From Platanthera guangdongensis (lineage: Eukaryota; Streptophyta; Magnoliopsida; Asparagales; Orchidaceae), in contig CM077158.1 in the NCBI GenBank assembly GCA_039583875.1, positions 236,212,453 through 236,276,452 on the forward strand: 64,000 bases of DNA, written 5' to 3'. The notes under the pieces were generated by a model, which was given only the letters and a program-made list of their open reading frames with translations, was not told where the DNA came from and searched no databases. Positions 55,255-64,000 of this stretch are shown piece after piece (the stretch's first letter is position 1; every line of letters starts with the position of its first letter). Position numbers and translations under genes: made by a program.

Positions 55255-56890
55255 CAAGACTTCAACAACCAATCCTCTCCCCCACATGCGAGCCTTCAGA
55301 CCTGCCAGCTAATGAGAGCCAGCGCAGCGTGTCTACTTGGGGCCGAGCTAGGCTCGGGGTAGTGCAAAAGTAACCAATGACTAGGAACCAAACCTCTCCC
55401 CCACAGGCGAGCCTTCGGACCTGCCAGCTATTGAGAGCCTGTGCAGCGGGTCTACCTGGGACCGAGCCGTGCTCGGGGAAGTGCAAAAGTAACCAAGGAA
55501 CAAGAACCAATCCTCTCCCCCACAGGAGATCCTTCAGACCTGTCAGCTAATGAGAGCATGCGCAGCGGGTCTACCTGGGGCCGAGCCGTGCTCGGGGTAG
55601 TGCAAAAGTAACAAAGGACCAAGAACCAAACATCTCCCCACAGGCGAGCATTCAGACCTGCCAGCTAATGAGAGCCTGCACAGCGGGTCTACCTGGGGCC
55701 GAGCTGCGCTCGGGTTTGTGCAAAAGTAACCAAGGACAAAGAACCAAACCTCTCCTCCACAGGCGAGTCTTCGGACCTGCCAGCTAATGAGAGCCTGTAC
55801 AGCGGGTCTACCTGGGGCCGAGCCGCGCTCGGGGTAATGCAAAAGTAACCAAGGACCAAGAACCAAACCTCTCCCTAATAGGTGAGCCTTCGGACATGGC
55901 AGCTAGTGAGAGCTGCGCAGCGGGTCTACCTGGGGCCAAGCCACGCTCGGGGTATTGCAAAAGTAACCAATGATCAAGAACCAAACCTCTCCCCCACAGG
56001 CGAGCCTTCGGACCTGCCAGCTAATGAGAGCCTGCGTAGCGGGTCTACCTGGTGTCGAGTCGTGCTCGGGGTAGTGCAAAAGTAACCAAGGACCAAGAAC
56101 CAAACCTCTCCCCCACAGGCGAGCCTTCGGAACTGCCAGCTAATGAGAGCCTGCGCAGTGGGTCTACCTGGGGTCAAGCCGCGCTCGAGGTAGTGCAAAA
56201 GTAACCAAGGACCAAGAACCAAACCTCTTCCCCAAAGGCGAGCCTTCGGACTTGCCAGCTAGTGAGAGCCTGCACAGCGGGTCTACCTGGGGCCGAGCCG
56301 TGCTCGGGGTAGTGCAAAAGTAACCAAGGACCAAGAACCAAACCTCTCCCCCACAGGCGAGCCTTCAGACCTACCAGCTAATGAGAGCATGCGCAGCGGG
56401 TCTACTTGGGGCCGAGTCGTGCTCGGGATAGTGCAAAAGTAACCAAGGACCAAGAACCAAACCTCTCCCCCACAGGCGAGCCTTCGGACCTGCCAGCTAA
56501 TGAGAGCCTGTGCAGCGAGTCTACCTGGGGCCGAGCCGCGCTCGTGGTAGTGCAAAAGTAACCAAGGACCAAGAACCAAACCTCTCCCATACAGGCGAGC
56601 CTTCGGACCTGCCAGCTAATGAGAGCAAGCGTAGCAAGTCTACCTGGAGCCGAGCCGTGCTCAGGGTAGTGCAAAAGTAACCAAGGACCAAGAAACAAAC
56701 ATCTCACCCCACAGGCGATCCTTCGGACCTGCCAGCTAATGAGAGCCTGCGCAGTGGGTCGACCTGGGGCCGAGCCATGCTCGGGGTCCCTTACCCCCAC
56801 AAGCGACCCTTCGAACCTGCCAGCTAATGAGAGCCTGCGCAGCGGGTCTACCTGGGGCCGAGCCAGGCTCGGGGTGGTGCAAAAGTCTCA
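55255..56890 (-). repeat. 119-bp tandem repeat block of element G
   Basis: About 14 copies of a unit near 119 bp, for example unit starts CCTCTCCC at 55393, 55512, 55631 and 55749. Each contains GACCTGCCAGCTAATGAGAG, CGCAGCGGGTCTACCTGGGG and GTGCAAAAGTAACCAAGGAC, with a small CCGAG...CTCGG hairpin. It lies between pol and the antisense genes, as the 73-bp block does in F, and shares with it the core CAGCTA..TGAGAGCCTG..CAGCGGG. The chance open frames across it reflect the repeat and are not genes. Confidence 0.92.
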
Positions 56891-56992
56891 TCTTCCTGCC
56901 GTTAGAATATCTCAGTAAGTAAAAGCAAGAAGTAATTTGAAGAATATATTATAATAAACTTGATTTGAGTATACAATTTTTGTTCTCCCTTT

Positions 56993-59900
56993 TCATGGGT
57001 AGAAGCGTTTCAAGTCGTCGCCGCTCCAGGTGTGGCTCATGGACCTACCCTCCACATCTTTGAGGTGGTAACCTCCTGTTATCAGGACCCTTTCGACAAT
57101 ATAGGGCCCTTCCCAATTTGAGTTGAGCTTACCCATGGGGGCAGACCTCCCCGCAGCATCCACTTTCTTCAGCACCAGATCTCCCTCTGTGAACTGCTTG
57201 ATCCTGATATGTTTGTCAAAATATTTTGCCATCCGCCGTTTTATCTCTTCCTGCTTGATAGTCGCGACATCACGTAGCTCTTCCACCATATCCAATGAGA
57301 GGCATAGCTCCCCTTCATTTTGCAACCTCAAAGCCTCATCCCCGTCACCCGTGGCTGCGACTCGTGGGGACCGAACCTCAAACTCCACTGGCAGGACCGC
57401 CTCACACCCATGGGAAAGTTTGAAGGGGGTCTTGCCGGTGGCCGTGTTCGGGGTTGTCCGCAAGGCCCACAATACTGAGGGGAGCTGCTCCACCCAGCTT
57501 CCCTTCAAGTTCTCCACCTTCTTCTTGAGTTGGTTCACGATGATCTTGTTGGATGCCTCCACCTGGTCGTTGCTCCTAGGGTGGTGCACGGAGGAAACCT
57601 GAGGTCTATCCCCAGCTGTGCACAGAAGCTGATGAACTCTTTGCTGGCAAACTGGGGCCTATTGTCTGTTACTATTGTCTGAGGGAGCCCGTGCCTGCAT
57701 ATGATCTCCCCCCCAGACAAAATTCCGGATGACCTGTGAGGTGACCTTGGCCAATTCCTTGACCTCCAGCCACTTCAAGAAATAATCAATCATGACTAGG
57801 AGGAACCTCCTCTGCCAAATAGCCGGAGGGAAAGGTCCGACCAAGTCCACTCCCCAGATGGTGAAAGGCCATGGTGCCGTGATACTTCAGAGCCTTTGAG
57901 CGGGAAAGATCTGGAGGGGGCATATAGCTGACACTTCCGGCACCTCCTCACAAACTCAACCGCATCCTTCCTTAGGGTCTGCCAAAAATATCCTTTCCTT
58001 ACCACCCTTGCTTCCAGCGTCCTTCCCCCTGAGTGACTGCCGCACTCTCCTGAATGCACCTCCTCAAGGATCCTCGGGACCTCCTCCTCGGTCACACACC
58101 TTGCCAGGAGCCCTGACAACATCTTCCGATGCAACCCCCCTTCCAGCATCAGGTAGTGAGTTGTCTTGTGCTCGAAGCTTTTTCCGTCCTTGGTTCCCTC
58201 CGGAAGCTCACTAGTGGTTAGGAAAGTTACTAAACAAGGGTCGCCGATCCACCTCCATCAATTCTCCCTCCTCGATAGCTGGTCGAAATAGCTCAGTCAA
58301 GGTGCCTCCTCCCCGAGTTCCAAACTTAGCCAATCGATCAGCAGCTATACTTTCTTCCATTTGAACGTGTTGAATTGAGAATGTTCGGAACCCTCTGATG
58401 ATCTCCCTCAACTTTGATAAGTACTTCACAAGGGTGGGCTCCCGAGCTTCGAACTCCCCCCGAATCTGTGATGCCACCACCAGCGAGTCTATACAAGCCT
58501 CCACATCCTGGATCTTGAGCACCTTTGGCCAGCGAAGGCCAGATATCATGACCTCGTACTCTGCCTGATTGTTGGTTGCTGGAAAGTGTAATACCACCGC
58601 TTGCTCTATGGTGACCCCTTGAGGACTTATTAACACCACCCCTGCTCCAAGGGAGTGCTTTCCCGATGCACCATCAACCATCATCTTCCACGCCTCTTGC
58701 GGCCGCGGCTCCTCGGCACTGACCTCAACAACGTAGTCCACCAAGAAGTCAGCCACCACCTGAGCCTTAACGGAGAGCCTTGGCACGAAGGAGATATCAA
58801 ACTCGCTCAATTCAATGGACCACTTGGCCAACCTGCCCGAGTGCTCCACTCCCTCAAAAATCTTGCGAAGAGGATGGTCTGTCACCACCTTGATTGAATG
58901 CGCTTGGAAGTACGGCCGGAGCTTCCTGGCCGAAACAATCAAAGCATATGCCAGCTTTTCCAAGATGGGGTAACGGAGCTCCGCCTTCTTCAGGATCCTG
59001 CTGACATAGTAGATTGGCAGTTGCTTCTTCCCCTCTTCCCTAACCAGGACCGAGCTCACGACCTCTGCTCCAACTCCGAGGTACAAGGCCAGGTCCTCTC
59101 CCTCCTTTAGGCTTTGAAGGAGAGGAGCCTGGGAGAGCTGCCTCTTCAGCATTTGGAAAGCTTCTTCACATTCGGCAGTCCACTCGAACCTTTGAGTACC
59201 CCTCAGCACCTTGAAGAATGATAAGCATTTTTCTCCCGACCTGGAGAGGAATCTACTTAGCCCGGCCAGCTTGCCTGCAAGCGCTGGACCTCCTTAGTGT
59301 TGTGTGGTGACTCCAGCTCCAGGATGGCCTTCACCTTATCCAGGTTAGGTTCCACCCCTGCCGGGGTCAGAAGATGCCCAAGGAACTTCCCGCGGTCCAC
59401 CCCGTAGACACACTTCAAGGGGTTCAGCCTCATCTTGAACTTCCGTAGGGTGGCGAATGTCTCCTCCAGGTCTCGAAGATGCGAGTCCACACATTTGCTC
59501 TTGACCATTAGATCATAAACATAGACCTCCAGGTTGCTCCCCCTTTGACCCTGGAAGACTCGATCCATCATGCGCTGGTATGTTGCCCCTGCATTTTTCA
59601 ACCCAAAGGACATCATATTGTAGCTAAAACATCCCTCCCATGTGATGAAGGAGACGTCCTTGACATCAGGGGGGTGCATTCGGATCTGGTGGTAACCTGA
59701 AAAAGCATCCAAAAAACTCATAATGGAAAAACCAATGGCTGAATCAACCAGCGCGTCGATTCGAGGCAGGGGATAGCAATCCTTGGGGTATGATTTATTT
59801 AATAAAGAAAAGTCAATACACCTGCGCCACTTCCCTCCCCATTTCTTCACCATTACCACGTTGGAGATCCAGCCCGGATACTGGATCTCCGAGATGAAGC

Positions 59901-60777
59901 CAGCCTCCAGAAGCTTCTTGACCTCCTTGCGGATGGGCTCCTCCAGCTTGGTAGCGATGGTCCTCATCTTCTAGCGAATGGGGCGCGTCCGGGGATCTAG
60001 GTTCAGGCGATGACAAGCCACATTTGCATCGATGTCCGGCATGTCGGCCGCGCTCCAAGCAAAGATGTCGACGTTGCTCTGGATGCAAGCCCTGACTCAC
60101 TCCTAGTCCTCGGGACTCAAGCCCCTGCTGATCCGGACCCTCTACACCTGGCCGGCGCTGGTGAAGACTTCCATCTCCACCACTTCTCCAACCGGCTCCA
60201 GCCGCGACTGCTCCCAACCGGCTCTTGCCCATTCTTCATGCTCGTACTCTTCCTTTCCTCCTGCTTCCTCAACTTCCATTGCCTCCCCTAGGCTCTCACT
60301 CTGCCACTGCTCAACCTCCACGCCCCTCTAGGCCTCCCTCTCGACTCCTTCTCCTTCTCCTTCCTCCTGCCGACCCCCTTGCGGCTCCAACTCTCCGTCC
60401 TTCTAGACCTCCTGCACATCTCCTCCTCTTTGCTCCTCAGTCTCCTCCCCTGCCTCCTCCAGGCTAACTTCTTCAACCCCCTTCGGGCGCTCCTCCTCCT
60501 CTCCGACAACTTCTTCCTGCTCTGCCATCTCCCTCTCCAGTTCTTCTGCCTCCACCATCCTAAAAATGGTGTTGACCGCAGTCATGTAGCATTGTATTGC
60601 CACCTTCGGGTCCTCCCTGACCCTAACCTGTACCCCCCCCCCCCCCCCATTGTTGAACTTGAGGCATTGGTGAAACGAGGAGGGGACGCAGCGAAAGGCG
60701 CTGATGAGGGTGCGATCAAAGATGGCGCTATAGCTGCTCGGGGCGTCCACGATCACAAACCTGCAGTTCCGTGACAC
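56993..60777 (-). pseudogene. pol: Pol of element G (protease tail, RT, two RNase H, integrase), broken
   Basis: Starts in the protease tail with SRNCRFVIVDAPSSYSAI, followed by a linker in which a C-run on the plus strand (60634-60648) encodes poly-Gly. RT (59967-59257) contains GFISEIQYPGWISNVV and SFLDAFSGYHQI; the catalytic motif reads VYVYDLM where F has VYVDDLM, so the first catalytic Asp of the pair is Tyr. The first RNase H and the second, archaeal-type RNase H (VDGASGKHSLGAGV, NNQAEYEVMISGL) follow in 59209-58211. Integrase is split into 58149-57535 and 57589-56993 (HSGECGSHSG, CRKCQ, GPFP, VTDNRPQF with Gly changed to Arg, ending TWSGDDLKRFYP). Several frameshifts and stops make it inactive. 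Confidence 0.9.
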
Positions 60778-60783
60778 GCCCCC

Positions 60784-62484
60784 TGTTAAATTTTCTCAAA
60801 GTGGTCAGCAGGATAGCCTAAAGCCAAATTAATATTCTCAGAACTACCCAGTTAACACCTTGATCATGCGGAAGCCCAAGAAGCAAGTTTAACACCAACC
60901 ATAAATGGAAGAACAAGCAAGTCTTATATTCATTCACACTTCTTTACAAGGTGAGGTATACGTAACGAGACATGATTTCGCTACTACACAAGCTACAAAC
61001 AGAAAGTACAAAACAAGCCGGGCGGACAGCACTGGAGACCGTCGAGACTGCCTAGTCCGCCAAGGTCACCGAAGCCGCCCGAGCTGCAACTGCTACAAGC
61101 CGAATAGCACACGGAGTCCGCCGAGACCGCGAGGTCGAGCGGACACACTGTTATTCGCTGCCTGCTGAAGAACTGAGGAACAGACCGCCTACCCACCTGA
61201 GACCGGCGGACAAGTTATTGGAACTTGGATAAACTGAAACAGAAAACTGAGAAGCCGCAGAAGAGACTAGCTAAGACCGCAGAGACCGCACACTTCAATG
61301 CCCAACTCCTGGCTCCTTGAAGCTAGCCACGCGACCTGCACACAGCAAATCTCAGAACTACTCAACCCGAGCGGACAGAAAACCGCAGACTGCAACACTT
61401 GCCCAAGTATAACTTACTGTTCACTCTGTTACTATAGACGTGCCGGGGGGGTTATATTTATAGGCGAGGTGAGGAGTGTGGTCACCACCATAGTGAATAG
61501 AATCACCACCCCAGCCCGCGCACTAGTAAAACATCCGTCCACTGAGTTCGCAAAGACATAGCCGGATTCCAAGAAAACCACCAGGAGTAAGACACCGATG
61601 TTCACTACCAGGAGGCCTTGAACCAGACCGCCCACACTATGCAGACAAGGTACAGTCCGCACACATCATCACATGGACATCCATAACTCCTTCAGTGACA
61701 GTCCGCACATACAAGAGGCAGTCAACACAGCACAAGAGCAAAGCCTCCATTCACCATAAGTCCACGACCAAAGGCAGTCCGCGTGGTCAATAGCGGACTT
61801 GGTGGATACTGCGGACACACTGGACTTGTCACAGAATGTGACCAAGTCCAGTAAATCACCAAAGGCCTAGCACGAGCTCGGCGGACAAGGCCCAGTCCGC
61901 CAATACCCAAAGCAGATCGCCAATTCCACCAAGGTAAGCAGCTCGCCAATTCCACCAACGTAAGCAGATCGCCAATACTACTTGCACAGCTTCCCAAACA
62001 AACGGCCAACTGCCGGACTCTGTCACCAGTCCGCGCAGTCCTCCACAGCAGCTAACACCTGTTGTACTACCAGAGCTCGGCAAGGGCCACAGCCAAATTG
62101 CAAGGCCAGTCCGCCACAGCGGACACCGCGAACACGACTGTCCGCAAGCCTCCCGAGGATAAGGCACCCAACCCGCCGGTTAACACAAGCTTGCAACACA
62201 AGACCGCTAAACAAGGAACTGCCTACAGCCCGCAAACCATAGTCCGCTTAGTCCGTTTCGCCAGAAGCCCGACATCCTTGGCCATAGGCCAACCAGGCCG
62301 TACAACAGACCGAACAAGCCACATACCAGGCCGCTCAAGCCGCTCCTCAATCAGCCAAGCCACCAAGACAGCCAACACCCAGGGCTGCAACCCGCAGTCC
62401 TCCCAGGCCACGGACTCAGACCGCTCAGGCCGCACAGTCCGCCCAGCTTGCCCATCACCCACTTCCACTTCACAAATTTCAACA
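60784..62484 (-). repeat. 3' LTR of element H
   Basis: 1701 bp. The minus-strand start is TGTTGAAATTTG and the end GAGAAAATTTAACA, so the two ends form a short inverted repeat TGTT...AACA. A TATA box (TATAAATA on minus) lies at 61455-61462. The interior is rich in GTCCGC/GCGGAC words. The polypurine tract CTTCAAGGGGGAG (62485-62497) precedes the LTR. No ORF of its own. Confidence 0.85.
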
Positions 62485-64000
62485 CTCCCCCTTGAAGTGG
62501 GAAGTGGTGATCAGGCCCAGCAAGCTACGTAACCGCTGAAAAGGCCCCTTCAACAGCGGCTTCGTGAAGATGTCAGCAAGATTATCTTCACTCCGAACAT
62601 GCCCGATCAGAAGAGATCCCTCCAACACCTTCTCCCTTATGAAGTGATGCTCGATCTCAATATGCTTGTTCCTTGCGTGACACACTGGATTGTTTACCAG
62701 TTTGAGAGCACTCTCATTGTCACCCCGGAGTAAAGTAGACCCTTGCACTTCTTCATGAACATCCTCTACAAGCCTCCTAAACCAGATAGCTTCCCGAGCA
62801 GCCAAGGCCGAAGACTTATACTCAACTTCTATAGTAGACACCGACACAGAATCCTGCTTCTTGATACACCATGAAATGCAAGCTGATCCACAAGTGAACA
62901 CATAACCCGAAGTTGATCTCCGATATCCGAGTCACCAACATAGTCAGCATCTGTGTATCCAAGCAAAGCAAAGTCCACATCTCTACTATAGAAGAGTCCC
63001 ATATCAGAAGTTGTCTTGACATACTTCATGATGTTCTTCACCACTATAAGATGAGACTTCCTTGGTTCAGCCATAAACTGACTTACTCGCCCAACAGCAT
63101 AAGCAAAGTCTGGCCTTGTAATCGTCAGGTAGATCAAGCTCCCTATAAGAGCCCTGAACACCAAAGGATCAGGAAGAATCCTTCCTTCATTTCGTCGAAG
63201 CTTCAGCCCATGTTCTAGTGGAGTAGAGCAACTCTTTCCTTCACCCATGCCAAATTGACTTACAATGCGATCTGCATATCCCTTCTGGCAAATGAGAATC
63301 CCGCACTCCTTCCTCTCCACTTCAAGACCGAGAAAGTGACGAAGCTCTCCCAAGTCTTTCATCTCGAAGCGTATAGCTAGCTCGGCCCTGAGCCTAGCTA
63401 CTTCCTCCTCCGAATTTCCTGTGACGATCATGTCATCCACATACAACAGGACTAAGACTTGAATCTCCCCCTTCTTTTTGATGAATAAGCTAGAATCCGA
63501 GTTGGAAGCAAGATAACCACAGAATTGTAAATACTCTGCTATCTTCCCATACCAAGCTTTAGGGGCTTGCTTCAACCCGTAGAGAGCCTTCCTGAGCTTG
63601 CAGACATAGTCTGGATGAACTTCAGAAACAAATCCAAGTGGCTGATCCATGAAGATGTCCTTGTCAATCTCTCCATAAAGAAAGGCGTTCTTCACATCAA
63701 GCTGCCACATCCTCCATCCCTTGCAAGCATCCAAGGCGATCACCACTCTAACCGTAGTCATCTTTGCAACCGGACTAAATGTCTCCTCATAGTCTTCTAC
63801 ATACTGTTGTGAGAATCCTCGAGCAACCAAGCGAGCTTTGTATCTATTAATGCTCCCATCAGCCTTCTTCTTCAACTTATACACCCACTTGCAAGTCACT
63901 GGAGTAATGCCATCAACCTTGGGCACAAGATCCCAGGTTTCATTCTTCTTGAGAGCAGCAATCTCTTCCTTCATGACATCATCCCACTCCTTGACTCCAG
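62479..64000 (-). pseudogene. pol: Copia RT and RNase H of element H (partial, one frameshift)
   Basis: From the window edge: WDDVMKEEIAALKKNETWDL, NRYKARLVARGFSQ, QLDVKNAFLYGEID, YGLKQAPKAWYG, catalytic YVDDMIVTGN and HFLGLEVERK, all typical of copia RT. RNase H begins [12 protein letters not shown]. There a one-base loss (near 62930) shifts the frame, and the protein continues as [37 protein letters not shown] and [11 protein letters not shown]. The end is HFKGEC with stop TGA at 62479-62481, so the last codons lie within the LTR, six bases past its border. Apart from the frameshift the sequence looks intact. Confidence 0.9.

Larger units (their letters stand above)
50174..60783 (-). mobile_element. 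Element G: Tat-lineage Ty3/gypsy element, minus strand, 5' part lost
   Basis: On the minus strand: protease tail and pol (60777-56993), 119-bp tandem repeats, two genes on the opposite (plus) strand and the 3' LTR (50849-50174). Gag, most of protease and the 5' LTR are missing because element H begins at 60784. Plan, proteins, LTR blocks and repeat core match element F, so F and G are related families of one lineage. Pol is broken by several frameshifts and stops. Confidence 0.88.
60784..64000 (-). mobile_element. Element H: Ty1/copia element inserted in G protease, right part outside window
   Basis: 3' LTR (62484-60784 on the minus strand), polypurine tract and the RT and RNase H end of a copia polyprotein, running off the right edge. 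It is not SIRE-like in LTR or C-terminus. It sits in a CCCCC run (60779-60783) at the place where the relative F has its G-rich stretch, so a target duplication of that run is possible but cannot be tested here. Only one coding lesion was found in 1.5 kb, so H may be one of the youngest insertions. Confidence 0.85.

Noticed and set aside
61298..62532. ORFs inside the H LTR
   Set aside because: LTR sequence rich in GTCCGC words; frames overlap on both strands and show no domain.

Overview
The window is plant nuclear DNA, almost certainly from a flowering plant, taken from a repeat-rich (probably heterochromatic) region. I found no host protein gene, rRNA or tRNA gene. Nearly everything from 4.2 kb to the right edge belongs to nested LTR retrotransposons. 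They carry the Ty1/copia domain order (gag, protease, integrase, RT, RNase H) or the Ty3/gypsy order with two RNase H domains. Most open reading frames are broken by stops and frameshifts.

Layout. 1-4.2 kb: AT-rich intergenic DNA with a terminal-inverted-repeat element (1051-2366) filled with a 19-bp minisatellite. 4.2-12.7 kb: SIRE-type copia element A (5' LTR, gag, start of protease), split by a complete but dead copia element D (7993-12571) with LTRs and a target-site duplication. 12.7-18.0 kb: SIRE-type element B, interrupting A, cut off in pol and joined through a short filler to an LTR of its close relative C. C (18.0-50.2 kb) is interrupted by a third SIRE-type family, E (minus strand, 19.6-31.1 kb). 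E is interrupted by a GC-rich Tat-lineage gypsy element F (31.1-42.6 kb). One deletion then removed the right end of F, the rest of E and part of C gag. C resumes at 42.6 kb with gag, pol and an extra downstream ORF. 50.2-60.8 kb: a second Tat-lineage element G (minus strand), itself interrupted by a copia element H (60.8 kb to the edge, minus strand).

How the parts work together. The SIRE-type elements E and C carry an extra gene (ORF3) after pol. In both, ORF3 has its own TATA box preceded by a cluster of a short palindrome, and the same palindrome is clustered upstream of the TATA box in that family's LTR. The palindrome differs between families: GTGTCGACAC in E and TACTCGAGTA in B/C. A has an LTR cluster around CGAATTCG, and its ORF3 is missing. 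This resembles a private promoter code shared by the LTR and an accessory gene, and it is the strongest candidate here for an undescribed system.

The Tat elements F and G both carry, between pol and the 3' LTR, a tandem-repeat block and then a gene on the opposite strand. That gene has its own TATA box and three exons, with two introns at identical positions and phases in F and G. A second short antisense gene lies between it and the 3' LTR. All assignments rest on motifs read by eye; no database search was possible.
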